Assembly (NCBI GenBank): GCA_963833235.1
Contig: CAWHXG010000003.1
Location: forward strand, 124,001 to 188,000
DNA from: CAWHXG01 sp963833235
GTDB taxonomy: Bacteria; Pseudomonadota; Alphaproteobacteria; Rhodobacterales; Rhodobacteraceae
Reading direction: 5' to 3'
DNA: 64,000 nt
The position numbers and the translations under genes were made by a program. Shown here one piece after another: positions 47,349 to 55,987 of this stretch (the stretch's first letter is position 1; each line of letters opens with the position of its first letter). The notes below the pieces were generated by a model, which saw nothing but the letters and a program-made list of their open reading frames with translations, was not told the origin of the DNA and ran no database searches.

Positions 47349-48332
47349 ATGCCGCACGACCATACCCACGGCAAGGGGCACGGGCATGCGCATGTCCATG
47401 TCGATCTGGGCGCCGAGGGCGGCGACCGGCGGGTGGCGATCGCCATAGCGGTCAATGTCGTGCTGACCATCGCGCAGGTGGTCGGCGGCATCGCCTCGGG
47501 CTCGCTCGCGCTGATAGCCGATGCGATCCACAACCTCAGCGATGCGATGGCGCTGGTGATCGCAATCGTCGCCCGGCGGATCGCCCGGCGGCCCGCCGAC
47601 CCCGGCATGACCTTCGGCTATGGCCGAGCCGAGCCGGTGGCCGCGCTGGTGAACTACACGTCGCTTATCCTGATCGCGCTCTACCTCGGCTACGAGGCGC
47701 TTTGGCGGCTGCTGGAGCCCTCTGCCGTGGATGGCTGGATCGTGGTCTGGGTCGCGGCGCTTGCCCTTGCGGTGGACGCGGTGACGGCGGGCCTTGTCTG
47801 GCGAATGGCGAAATCCAGCATGAACATGCGCGCGGCGTTCCTGCACAATCTAGCGGATGCGCTGACTTCCGTGGCCGTGATCGCCGGCGGCGCGCTGGTC
47901 CTGCTCTACGATTGGCGGCTGGTGGACCCGCTGGTGACGTTGGGCATCTCGGGGTTCATCCTGTGGCACGCCGCCCGCGAGGTCGGCCCGGTGATCCGCT
48001 TGCTGATGCTGGGCACGCCTCCGGGGCTGGTGCCGCAGGAGGTGCTTGACGCCATGGGCCGGGTTCCTGGGGTCGCGGACGTGCACCACCTTCATCTGTG
48101 GCAGATCGACGAGGCACGGATCGCGCTGGAGGCGCATGTGGTCGCCGGCGAGGGCGCCGAGGCCGGCGGCCTGCGCGAGCCCCTGCGTGCCCTGCTGGAG
48201 GCCCGGTTCGGCATCCGCCATGTGAGCCTTCAGATCGAGGCGGCGGGCGAGTGCGGTCCTGCGGCGCCCGCGATCGGGGCACCGCCCGTCACGAAGAAGG
48301 GTTCCCCGCCGGGAACCGTGACGGTGGTGTAA
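47349..48332 (+). CDS. Cation diffusion facilitator (CDF) metal transporter
   Basis: A 327-residue inner-membrane antiporter. A His-rich N-terminus (HDHTHGKGHGHAHVHV, 3-18) binds metal. Six hydrophobic helices include the transport site residues in DAIHNLSD (58-65) and HNLAD (166-170). The C-terminal cytoplasmic dimerisation domain has VPGVADVHHLHLWQID and FGIRHVSLQIE. Such proteins export Zn, Co, Ni or Cd; His/Asp pairing in site A usually favours zinc. It lies 21 bases after the YdeI-like gene on the same strand. Confidence 0.92.
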   Translation: MPHDHTHGKGHGHAHVHVDLGAEGGDRRVAIAIAVNVVLTIAQVVGGIASGSLALIADAIHNLSDAMALVIAIVARRIARRPADPGMTFGYGRAEPVAALVNYTSLILIALYLGYEALWRLLEPSAVDGWIVVWVAALALAVDAVTAGLVWRMAKSSMNMRAAFLHNLADALTSVAVIAGGALVLLYDWRLVDPLVTLGISGFILWHAAREVGPVIRLLMLGTPPGLVPQEVLDAMGRVPGVADVHHLHLWQIDEARIALEAHVVAGEGAEAGGLREPLRALLEARFGIRHVSLQIEAAGECGPAAPAIGAPPVTKKGSPPGTVTVV

Positions 48333-48603
48333 GGCTTTGATTAGAAGCGTTAATAGTGCATTTCTCAGGCGCGCCATCCGGGTGTGACTGATGGCTTTCG
48401 GCCCCGCCGCCTATCACCCCCCGCGGTTCCGGACCGAAAGGCAGCCAGGCGCCACATATCTTGTCCGACCACCGGGCCGCGGGGGTAAGGCCAGCCTTCG
48501 TTAGAACAAGCCGTCGATCCGGCACATGACGACTTTCCGGGTCGCCCATCCGGCCCCGGCGGTTGCGAAAGCGGCGCCTCCTGCGGAAAGGCGGACTTGG
48601 GGT

Positions 48604-48822
48604 CTAGCCCGTTCCACCCTGCGTCGCCGCGGCATCTTCCGCGAAATCCCGATGCACGAAGCGCCTGTCGCAATAGCCGCATTCGACCCAGCCGCGATCC
48701 GAAGGGATCGACAGCCAGACGCGCGGATGGCCGAGCGCCGGGCCGCTGCCGTCGCAGGCGACGCGGCTTGCATCGACGACCACCACTTCGGGCGGATCGA
48801 TCCTGTGGCCAAGGCCCGTCAT
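48604..48822 (-). CDS. Zinc-finger (CHCC-type) domain protein
   Basis: A 72-residue protein: PPEVVVVDASRVACDGSG, then LGHPRVWLSIPSDRGW and VECGYCDRRFVHRDF. The Cys, His, Cys-x-x-Cys arrangement is the zf-CHCC domain related to the 13-kDa subunit of complex I (NDUFS6). In bacteria it is a small cytoplasmic protein that may assist complex I. A TTG at 48834 has a better Shine-Dalgarno (GGGAG, eight bases upstream) than the ATG and may be the true start. Confidence 0.87.
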   Translation of the reverse strand: MTGLGHRIDPPEVVVVDASRVACDGSGPALGHPRVWLSIPSDRGWVECGYCDRRFVHRDFAEDAAATQGGTG

Positions 48823-48994
48823 CGGTTCGCTCAATTGGTGTCTCCCGCCTGTTGTCCGAAGCCCATGCCGGGCGGCCGCGCCGACGTTCCGGCGGTTGCC
48901 GCTGCGCGCGAACCGGCCTAGGTCAGCGCACAGGATAGCGGCGGGGCGCGGCGGGGCCAAGGGGCCCCTCGCCCGGCCGAGCGGGAGGCAGCGA

Positions 48995-49948
48995 ATGTCG
49001 CGCAACGCCATCGAGATCGACGGGCTGAAGAAGACCTATGCCGCCCAGGGCGGACAGCCGGGCGCCGTGGCGCTGAAGGGGGTCGACCTTGCCATCCCGG
49101 CCGGCAGCATCTTCGGCCTGCTCGGGCCCAACGGCGCCGGCAAGTCGACCCTGATCAACATCCTAGCGGGGCTGGTCATCAAGTCCGCGGGGCAGGTGAG
49201 GATCTGGGGCTTCGACCAGGACGTGAACCCCCGCCAGTCGCGTGCCGCCATCGGGGTGATGCCGCAGGAGCTGAACATGGACCCGTTCTTCACCGCGCGC
49301 GGCGCGCTGGAGGTTCAGGCCGGGCTCTACGGCGTGCCGCGCAGGCAACGCCGGACAGACGAGATCCTGGAGATGATCGGCCTGACCGACAAGGCGGACG
49401 CCTACGCGCGTTCGCTCTCGGGGGGGATGCGGCGGCGGCTGCTGCTTGGCAAGGCGCTGGTGCACAACCCGCAGGTGCTGGTGCTGGACGAGCCGACGGC
49501 CGGGGTGGACATCGAGCTGCGGCAGATGCTGTGGCGCAACGTGCGCAAGCTGAACGACGACGGCATGACGATCATCCTGACGACGCACTACCTCGAGGAG
49601 GCCGAGGCGATGTGCGACGAGATCGCCATCATCGACCACGGCGAGGTGATCGTGCGCGACACGACCAGGGCGCTGCTGGGGCGGCTGGATGCCAAGACGC
49701 TGGTGATCACGCCCGAGCGGCCGGTGACCAGGGGGCTGGACGGCTTCCGCAACGTCGAGGTGAGTGCGCGGAAGGACGGCGCGCTGGCCTTCACCTACCG
49801 CCGGTCGGAGACTTCGCCGGGGTCCATCCTCGATGCGGTGCGGGCCGCCGGTATCGTCATCCGCGACGTGGCCACCGAAGAGCCGCATCTGGAGGAGGTG
49901 TTCCTGGCGCTGACCCACGATACCCACGGGCTGAAGGAAAGTGCCTGA
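48995..49948 (+). CDS. ABC transporter ATP-binding protein
   Basis: A 317-residue ABC-2-type ATPase with Walker A GPNGAGKST (44-52) and Q-loop IGVMPQELNMD. The signature SLSGGMRRRLLL and Walker B VLVLDEPTAGVD are present, with the H-loop His in LTTHYLEEAEAMCDE. A C-terminal extension of about 90 residues (KTLVITPERPVTRGLDGFRN) is typical of drug/polysaccharide exporter ATPases. GGGAGG precedes the ATG. No permease gene lies beside it; the next gene is cobA, so the partner must be elsewhere. Confidence 0.88.
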   Translation: MSRNAIEIDGLKKTYAAQGGQPGAVALKGVDLAIPAGSIFGLLGPNGAGKSTLINILAGLVIKSAGQVRIWGFDQDVNPRQSRAAIGVMPQELNMDPFFTARGALEVQAGLYGVPRRQRRTDEILEMIGLTDKADAYARSLSGGMRRRLLLGKALVHNPQVLVLDEPTAGVDIELRQMLWRNVRKLNDDGMTIILTTHYLEEAEAMCDEIAIIDHGEVIVRDTTRALLGRLDAKTLVITPERPVTRGLDGFRNVEVSARKDGALAFTYRRSETSPGSILDAVRAAGIVIRDVATEEPHLEEVFLALTHDTHGLKESA

Positions 49949-50041
49949 GCCGCGACCCTTCGAGGGGGGCGCCCCTGCGGCGCGGGGCGCGATCCGTGGC
50001 GCTCTGTGGAGCGTCGCCCATGGCCGCGTGCCCGCCCTGCC

Positions 50042-50896
50042 ATGAGCCTGCCCCCGCTCCTGCCGACCCATGACTGGCCGGAGCTTCTGCCCGGCTGGGT
50101 ATGGCTCTGCGGTGCCGGGCCGGGCGACCCGGGGCTGCTCACGCTGCACGGGCTGAACGCGCTGCGGCAAGCCGACGTGATCGTCCACGACGCGCTGGTG
50201 GACCTGCGGCTGCTCGATTGGGCCCGGCCGGGGGTGCGGGTGGTCCATGCCGGCAAGCGGGGCGGCAAGCCATCGGCGGTGCAGCGCGACATCTCGCTGC
50301 GGCTGATCGAGCTGGCGCGCGGCGGGGCACGGGTGCTGCGGCTGAAGGGCGGCGACCCGTTCGTCTTCGGGCGCGGTGGCGAGGAGGCGCAGACGCTGGT
50401 GCAGCACGGCATCCCCATCCGTATCGTGCCGGGGATCACCGCAGGGATCGGCGGACTGGCCTATGCCGGCATCCCGGTGACGCACCGCGACGTGAACCAG
50501 ACTGTGGCGTTCGTGACCGGGCACGACCAGAGCGGCGACGCGCCGGGCGGCATCGACTGGGCGGCGCTGGCGCGCGGCGCGCAGGTGCTGGTGATCTACA
50601 TGGGCATGAAGCACATCGCCACGATCGCCGAGCGGCTGATCGCCGGCGGGCGCGACCCGGGGGACCCGGTGGGCGTGGTGGCACAGGCAACGCTGGGCGC
50701 GCAGAGGGTGGTGGAGACGGTGCTGGGCCGCGCGGCGGAAGACATCGCCGCCAGCGGGATCGAGCCGCCCGCGGTGATCTGCGTGGGGCGCGCGGTGCTG
50801 ATGCGGCAGGCGCTGGACTGGCAGGCGCTGGCCGCGGGCGCCGCGCCGCGCGACCTCGACCCGCTGCACCGGGGGCGGCCGGCGGAGGCCTCTTGA
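50042..50896 (+). CDS. cobA: Uroporphyrinogen-III C-methyltransferase
   Basis: A 284-residue SAM-dependent methyltransferase. The SUMT motifs are present: VWLCGAGPGDPGLLTLHGLN, HDALVDLRLLD, HAGKRGGKPSAVQRDIS, RLKGGDPFVFGRGGEEAQTL, VPGITAGIGGLAYAGIPVTH and IYMGMKH. It methylates uroporphyrinogen III at C2 and C7 to precorrin-2, the branch point to cobalamin and siroheme. It is a stand-alone SUMT, without a fused CysG oxidase domain. cobB follows 37 bases downstream, favouring the B12 role. No cobalamin riboswitch was recognised in the 93 bases upstream. Confidence 0.93.
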   Translation: MSLPPLLPTHDWPELLPGWVWLCGAGPGDPGLLTLHGLNALRQADVIVHDALVDLRLLDWARPGVRVVHAGKRGGKPSAVQRDISLRLIELARGGARVLRLKGGDPFVFGRGGEEAQTLVQHGIPIRIVPGITAGIGGLAYAGIPVTHRDVNQTVAFVTGHDQSGDAPGGIDWAALARGAQVLVIYMGMKHIATIAERLIAGGRDPGDPVGVVAQATLGAQRVVETVLGRAAEDIAASGIEPPAVICVGRAVLMRQALDWQALAAGAAPRDLDPLHRGRPAEAS

Positions 50897-50933
50897 GCCG
50901 TCGGGCCGTGGCATCCGGACGGCGCGGGCTGCC

Positions 50934-52469
50934 ATGAGCCCGCAGGCCGGGGCCGAGGGCGGCCGGGGTCTGATCGTGGCGGCGCCCGCCTCCGGCAGCG
51001 GCAAGACGCTGGTGACCCTGGGCGTGCTGCGGGCGCTGTCGCGGCGGGGCGTGGCGGTGCGCGGCGCCAAGTCGGGCCCGGACTACATCGATCCGCGATT
51101 CCACGAGGCGGCCTGCGGCGTCCCCTGCCCCAATCTGGATGCCTGGGCGATGGCGCCCGAGCGCTTGCGGGCGCTGGCGACCGGCCCGGGCCTGCTGATC
51201 GTGGAAGGTGCGATGGGTCTTTTCGACGGGGCGCCGCCCCGGGCGCGCGGGAAAGACCTGCCGGTGCCGGATGCCGGCGATGGCGCGCCCTTCTTGGCGC
51301 GCGGCGCGACGGGTTCGCCGCCGGGCGGGCGGGGCAGCACGGCGGAGCTGGCGCGGGCGCTGCACCTGCCCGTGGTTCTGGTGGTGGATGCGTCGCGGAT
51401 GGCGCAATCGGTGGCGCCATTGGTTGCGGGGTTCGCCGCCCACGACCCGGAGGTGCGGATCGCGGGCGTGATCCTCAACCGGGTCGGCAGCGACCGGCAC
51501 GCGGCGCTCCTTCGCGATGCTTTGCACGGCGGGCCGCCGGTGCTGGGGGCCTTGCGGCGCGATGCGAGGCTAGCGCATCCCTCGCGGCATCTGGGCCTCG
51601 TGCCCGCCGGGGAGCGCGCCGATCTGGGTGCCTTCCTCGACGCCGCGGCGGATGCCGTCGAGGCGGGCGTGGACCTGCCCGCGCTTCTGGCGCTGGCTGC
51701 CCCGCTGCCACCGGCCGGCGAGGATCGCCTGCCGCCCCGACCCGGCGCGGGTCGCTCACCGCTCTGGCCCGGCGCGGGTCATCCGCCCCTCCGGACGTAC
51801 GCGGATCGTGCGCAGCCCCCTGCGGGCGCGGATCGTCCGGCGCCTCCGGCCGGCACGGTTCACCGCCATCCACCTCCGGCGCAACGCATCGCGGTGGCGC
51901 GGGATCGGGCGTTCGGTTTCGCCTATATCCATATCCTCGACGACTGGCGCGCGGGCGGGGCCGAGATCCTGCCGTTCTCGCCCCTCGCCGACGAGGCGCC
52001 GGACGCGCAAGCCGGTTTCGTCTGGCTGCCGGGTGGCTTCCCCGAGCTGCATGCCGGGCGTTTGGCCGGGGCGGCCCGCTTCCGGGCCGGTATGGTCTGC
52101 GCGGCGACGCAGGCGGAGATCTGGGGGGAGTGCGGCGGCTATATGGTGCTGGGCGACGGGCTGGTGGATGCCGAAGGCACGCGCCACGCCATGCTGGGCC
52201 TGCTGCGGCTGGAGACGAGCTTTGCCGCGCGGCGCCTGCATCTTGGGTATCGGCACGTCACCGGGCTGGCCGGCGCCTTCGCCGGCCGGCACTTCGCGGC
52301 GCATGAATTCCACTATGCCACGACCCTGCGCGAGGCCGGCGCCCCCGCCTTTCGCGCGGTGGCGGCCGACGGCACCGATCTGGGGCCGACAGGCCTTGCG
52401 CGGGGCCGGGTGACCGGATCTTTCCTGCACCTCATCGAGCCAGTTCCCTCTGCACCGCCGGAGGTGTAG
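50934..52469 (+). CDS. cobB: Cobyrinate/hydrogenobyrinate a,c-diamide synthase with repeat insertions
   Basis: A 511-residue amidotransferase, about 70 longer than usual. The N-terminal DTB-synthetase-like ATPase has the P-loop APASGSGKT (17-25) and GAKSGPDYIDPRFHEAA. The C-terminal glutamine amidotransferase has WLPGGFPELHAGRLAGA and the nucleophile Cys400 in GECGGYMVLGDGLVD. Two insertions stand out: about 25 residues after MGLFDGAPPR (near 100-128), and about 55 Pro/Arg/Gly-rich residues (near 262-316) built of nine-residue repeats in the linker between the two domains. It amidates the a and c side chains of (hydrogeno)byrinic acid in B12 synthesis. Both active sites look intact. Confidence 0.9.
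   Translation: MSPQAGAEGGRGLIVAAPASGSGKTLVTLGVLRALSRRGVAVRGAKSGPDYIDPRFHEAACGVPCPNLDAWAMAPERLRALATGPGLLIVEGAMGLFDGAPPRARGKDLPVPDAGDGAPFLARGATGSPPGGRGSTAELARALHLPVVLVVDASRMAQSVAPLVAGFAAHDPEVRIAGVILNRVGSDRHAALLRDALHGGPPVLGALRRDARLAHPSRHLGLVPAGERADLGAFLDAAADAVEAGVDLPALLALAAPLPPAGEDRLPPRPGAGRSPLWPGAGHPPLRTYADRAQPPAGADRPAPPAGTVHRHPPPAQRIAVARDRAFGFAYIHILDDWRAGGAEILPFSPLADEAPDAQAGFVWLPGGFPELHAGRLAGAARFRAGMVCAATQAEIWGECGGYMVLGDGLVDAEGTRHAMLGLLRLETSFAARRLHLGYRHVTGLAGAFAGRHFAAHEFHYATTLREAGAPAFRAVAADGTDLGPTGLARGRVTGSFLHLIEPVPSAPPEV
51738..51872. repeat. Degenerate 27-bp minisatellite inside cobB
   Basis: About five head-to-tail units of 26-30 bases share the core GCGGGTC or GCGGATC followed by GC-rich sequence. 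They encode nine-residue repeats such as GAGRSPLWP, GAGHPPLRT, YADRAQPPA and GADRPAPPA. The array preserves the reading frame and lies exactly in the inter-domain linker. Confidence 0.7.
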
Positions 52470-52478
52470 GAGGCCGCC

Positions 52479-53726
52479 ATGACCGATGCCGCCGCCCCGC
52501 TTGCAGCCGAATACGACGACGCCCGCGCGCGGCGCAACGTGGCGGTGCTGGTCGCCGCGCAGGCGCTGCTCGGCAGCCAGATCACGATGATCTTCGTGAT
52601 CGGCGCGCTGGCCGGGCAGATGCTGGCGCCGAACCCCTGCCTCGTGACGCTGCCGATCACCATGATCGTCTTCGGCTCGATGTCGACGGCGCCCTGGCTC
52701 TCGCCCCTGATGCAGCGCCACGGGCGGCGCGCGGGCTTCGTCGTGGGAGGGGTCGGCGGGTTGATCGGGGCAGGCATCGGCGCCGTGGGGCTGATGGAGG
52801 GATCCTTCGCGCTTCTGTTGCTCGGCTCTTACGGCACCGGCATCTACATGTCCTCACAGGGCTTTTTCCGCTTCGCGGCGACCGACACCGCCAGCCCCGC
52901 CTTCCGGCCCAAGGCGATCAGCTACGTGATGGCCGGCGGGCTGATCTCGGCGCTGATCGGGCCGCAGCTGGTCAAGGTGACCGCCGATCTCTTCGCCGTG
53001 CCGTTCCTGGGGACGTATCTGGCGGCGATGGGGCTGAACGTGGCCGGCATGACGCTGTTCTACTGGCTCGACATCCCCCGACCGCCCGCGCCGAACGTGG
53101 GCGACGCGCCGGCGCGCAGTCGCATGGCCCTGCTGGCCGATCCGCGGATCTTCGTGGCCATCGTCTGCGCCATGATCAGCTATGCGCTGATGAACCTCGT
53201 GATGACCTCAACGCCGCTCGCGGTGGTGGGCTGCGGCTTTTCCAACGGGCGGGCGGCGGATGTGGTCACGGCGCACGTTCTGGCGATGTATGCGCCCTCG
53301 TTCTTCACCGGGCACCTGATCGCGCGGTTCGGTGCGCGGAGCATCGTGGCCACCGGCCTCGCGATCCTCGCGGCGGCCGGGGTGGTGGCGCTGCAGGGCG
53401 TGACGCTGACCAACTTCTTCGGCGCGCTGGTGCTGCTGGGGATCGGCTGGAACTTCGGCTTCATCGGCGCCACCTCGATGCTGGCGGGCGCGCATGACCC
53501 TTCGGAGCGCGGACGGGTGCAGGGGATGAACGACATGGTGGTCTTCGGCTGCGTGACGCTGGCGAGCCTTGCCTCGGGCGGGCTGATGAACTGCTCGGGC
53601 GGCGACGTGGTGCAGGGCTGGAACGCGGTGAACCTTGCGATGGTGCCATTCCTCGCGCTTGCGGGGGCGGCGCTGATCTGGCTGGCGCTGCGGCCCGGGG
53701 CGGCCCGGCAGCCGCGCGGGGGCTGA
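52479..53726 (+). CDS. MFS transporter
   Basis: A 415-residue protein with twelve probable membrane helices and MFS landmarks. It has a helix-1 start (VLVAAQALLGSQITMIFVIG), a basic loop between helices 2 and 3 (LMQRHGRRAGFVVGGVGG), a long central loop (RPPAPNVGDAPARSRMALLA), and the second-half loop RFGARSIVATGLAI. HDPSERGRVQGMNDMVVFG is near helix 10. The substrate is unknown. It begins 9 bases after the cobB stop, so it may be co-expressed with cobAB. Confidence 0.85.
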   Translation: MTDAAAPLAAEYDDARARRNVAVLVAAQALLGSQITMIFVIGALAGQMLAPNPCLVTLPITMIVFGSMSTAPWLSPLMQRHGRRAGFVVGGVGGLIGAGIGAVGLMEGSFALLLLGSYGTGIYMSSQGFFRFAATDTASPAFRPKAISYVMAGGLISALIGPQLVKVTADLFAVPFLGTYLAAMGLNVAGMTLFYWLDIPRPPAPNVGDAPARSRMALLADPRIFVAIVCAMISYALMNLVMTSTPLAVVGCGFSNGRAADVVTAHVLAMYAPSFFTGHLIARFGARSIVATGLAILAAAGVVALQGVTLTNFFGALVLLGIGWNFGFIGATSMLAGAHDPSERGRVQGMNDMVVFGCVTLASLASGGLMNCSGGDVVQGWNAVNLAMVPFLALAGAALIWLALRPGAARQPRGG

Positions 53727-53917
53727 GAGCGGGGCACCGGCGTTGCCGTGTTCCTTCGGGTCACGGAATGGCGTCATCCCGATACACAGCCCGCTGCGGC
53801 GGACGTCAGGCTGGCCGGGCGTTCGCCGATCTTCGGTGCCTTGGATGCACGGCAGAAAGCCGCGGACACGTTTGCGCGGCCGGCCGATCGGAACGTTCGG
53901 GCTTCGCGGAGACGTTC

Positions 53918-55417
53918 CTACGCGTCCCCCTCCGCCCCCGGCCGGCGGCGCAGGAGCCAGACGAACGCAGCCGTCATCAGCAGGAACAGCAGGCTGCCGG
54001 GGCTGGTCAGGAAGATCGACGGGTCGCCCTGCGACACGATCAGCGAGCGGCGCAGGAACTCCTCTAGGTACGGCCCGAGGATCACGCCCATCAGCATCGG
54101 CACCACCGGATAGCCGAACCGGCGCAGCGCGAAGGCGAAGACCCCGATGGCCAGTGCCATCCACATCTGGAAGCCCGAGAACGACGAGGCGTAGACCCCC
54201 GTCATCGAGATCATGGCGATGAACGCATAGAGGATGCCGCGGTTGATCCGCGCCAGCCGCAGATAGAACGGCCCGAAGACCAGCACCGACACCATGACGA
54301 GGATCGAGGCGACGAAGAGCGCCGCGAACATCGGCGCGATGGTCGCGGCATGGTCGGTCAGCAGGCCCGGGCCGGGCACCAGCCCGTGGATCAGAAGGAC
54401 GCCGAAGATGATGGCGGTCACGGCATCGCCGGGTATGCCCATGGTCAGCAACGGGATGATCGCCCCGCCGCACATGGCGTTGTTGGCGGCCTCGGAGGCG
54501 GCGAGCCCCTCGTGCGAGCCGGTCCCGAACGCTTCGGGCTTCCGGGCGCTGCGCCGGGCTTCGGCATAGGCGATGAACGAGGCCATGGAGGCGCCACCCC
54601 CCGGCAGCATCCCGATCAGCACGCCGATGATCGAGCTTTTGACGTAGAGCACCGCACCGATCTCGCGGATGGTCGCGAAGCTGGGAAGGAAGTCGCGGTG
54701 GCGCAGGCGGGGCATCGCGGCCACGGCCTCGCCGTAGGAAGAGCGCGCCGGGGTCGCGGCCTGAGACAGCAGCTCGCAGATCGCGAAGAGGCCGATCACC
54801 GCCGGCAGCAGGCCGATGCCCTCGACCAGATGGTAGCTGCCGAAGTCGAACCGGCCCTTGGGCACCATCGGGTCGATCCCGACGGTCGACACCATCAGCC
54901 CCAGCGTCATCGCCACGACCGCCTTCCAGATCGAGCCGCGGGAGACCACGGTGACGGTCACCACCGCCAGCAGCACCAGCGAGAACTTGTCGGGCGTGCG
55001 GAAGAGCAGTGCCAGATGGCTGATCGGCTGGGCCAGCAGCATCAGCACCAGTGCCCCGATCATCCCCCCGATGGACGAGGCGAAGGCATCGAGGCTGAGC
55101 GCCTGCGCGCCCTGGCCCTTCTTCATCAATGCGTGGCCGTCGATGCTGGTGATGGCACCCGAGGGCGCGCCGGGGATGTTGAGGGTGATCCCGGTGATCG
55201 AGCCCGCGTAGATCCCGGCCATGTAGATGCCCATGACCATGATGAGAGCGTTCACCACCTCCATTCCGAAGGTGAAGGGCAGAAGGAGCGCGATGGCGAG
55301 CGTCGCGGTCAGTCCCGGTATGGCCCCGAAGACCAGGCCGAGCAGGAAGCCGCCGAGGAGGTAGAGCATCGGCCAGAGTGTGAACAACGTCGAGAAGCCG
55401 CCGAGAAGGTCCAGCAC
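53918..55417 (-). CDS. tctA: Tripartite tricarboxylate transporter, large permease (TctA)
   Basis: A 499-residue protein with about eleven to twelve helices. The family signatures are FGAIPGLTATLAIALLLPFT, YAGSITGITLNIPGAPSGAI, IGMLPGGGASMASFIAYAEA and GGAIIPLLTMGIPGDAVTAI; the two PG-rich repeats form the transport core. The start is GTG at 55417, four bases after the tctB stop. With TctB and the periplasmic TctC it imports carboxylates using the ion gradient. The substrate is unknown. Confidence 0.93.
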   Translation of the reverse strand: MLDLLGGFSTLFTLWPMLYLLGGFLLGLVFGAIPGLTATLAIALLLPFTFGMEVVNALIMVMGIYMAGIYAGSITGITLNIPGAPSGAITSIDGHALMKKGQGAQALSLDAFASSIGGMIGALVLMLLAQPISHLALLFRTPDKFSLVLLAVVTVTVVSRGSIWKAVVAMTLGLMVSTVGIDPMVPKGRFDFGSYHLVEGIGLLPAVIGLFAICELLSQAATPARSSYGEAVAAMPRLRHRDFLPSFATIREIGAVLYVKSSIIGVLIGMLPGGGASMASFIAYAEARRSARKPEAFGTGSHEGLAASEAANNAMCGGAIIPLLTMGIPGDAVTAIIFGVLLIHGLVPGPGLLTDHAATIAPMFAALFVASILVMVSVLVFGPFYLRLARINRGILYAFIAMISMTGVYASSFSGFQMWMALAIGVFAFALRRFGYPVVPMLMGVILGPYLEEFLRRSLIVSQGDPSIFLTSPGSLLFLLMTAAFVWLLRRRPGAEGDA

Positions 55418-55421
55418 GGCC

Positions 55422-55925
55422 TCAGAAGCTCCAGCCTGGCAGCGACAGATCGAAGAGGCGGTCGAAGAACAGCCAGCCGAAGGCGGTGATCGTGGCGGCG
55501 GTCAGCGCGGCCAGGGCGGCGGCGCGGGCCGTCCGGCCGGTTTCCTCGTAGTTGAAGTAGAAGGCTACGGCGAAAGTGTAGAGGCCGGCAGAGGCGAAGT
55601 AGCCCGCCCGGTCCAGCCCGGCGGCGAAGAGCATCGTGAAGACCACGACGATGGCGGGGCCTGTGAAGCCGATGGCGGGCACGTGATCGGATCCCTCCGG
55701 GCGGGCGGGCGGACGGCTGCGCTGGCGCAACTCGGCCGCGAGGATCCGGCCGGCGCTGACATACATCACGAGGCTGAGCACGATCGGCAGGAACGACGCG
55801 CCCGGCTCCACCCCGTTCGAGAACGGCAGGCCCAGCCTGAAGATCTGGCTGGCATAGACCGTGGTCAGCACCAGCAGGCACAGGGCTGTGATCACCTGCC
55901 CCGAAGGCCGGCCGGCAACCTGCAT
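55422..55925 (-). CDS. tctB: Tripartite tricarboxylate transporter, small permease (TctB)
   Basis: A 167-residue membrane protein with four helices. It has VITALCLLVLTTVYASQIFR at the start, PGASFLPIVLSLVMYVSAGR, VVVFTMLFAAGLDRAGYFAS, and the C-terminal AFGWLFFDRLFDLSLP. The pattern PGP/PGA-x-x-FP followed by four helices is that of TctB proteins. The ATG at 55925 was chosen because upstream in-frame sequence lacks hydrophobic content. It lies between tctC and tctA, in the usual order. Confidence 0.9.
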   Translation of the reverse strand: MQVAGRPSGQVITALCLLVLTTVYASQIFRLGLPFSNGVEPGASFLPIVLSLVMYVSAGRILAAELRQRSRPPARPEGSDHVPAIGFTGPAIVVVFTMLFAAGLDRAGYFASAGLYTFAVAFYFNYEETGRTARAAALAALTAATITAFGWLFFDRLFDLSLPGWSF

Positions 55926-55987
55926 GCACCCGCTCCCTGACTGTGCCGCGGAGGCCGGGCCACGAGGGCCCGGCACCGGCGATGGAC

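Noticed and set aside
48300..48317. Hairpin GGTTCCC-CGCC-GGGAACC near the end of the CDF gene, considered as a terminator
   Set aside because: It lies within the coding sequence and no T-tract follows.
49949..49990. GC-rich hairpin after the ABC ATPase gene as a fourth copy of the post-stop repeat
   Set aside because: It has GGGGGCGCCCC but lacks the second TGC-loop hairpin and the ATATTT block.
49949..50041. Possible cobalamin riboswitch upstream of cobA
   Set aside because: The gap is too short and no B12-box-like sequence or characteristic junction could be recognised.
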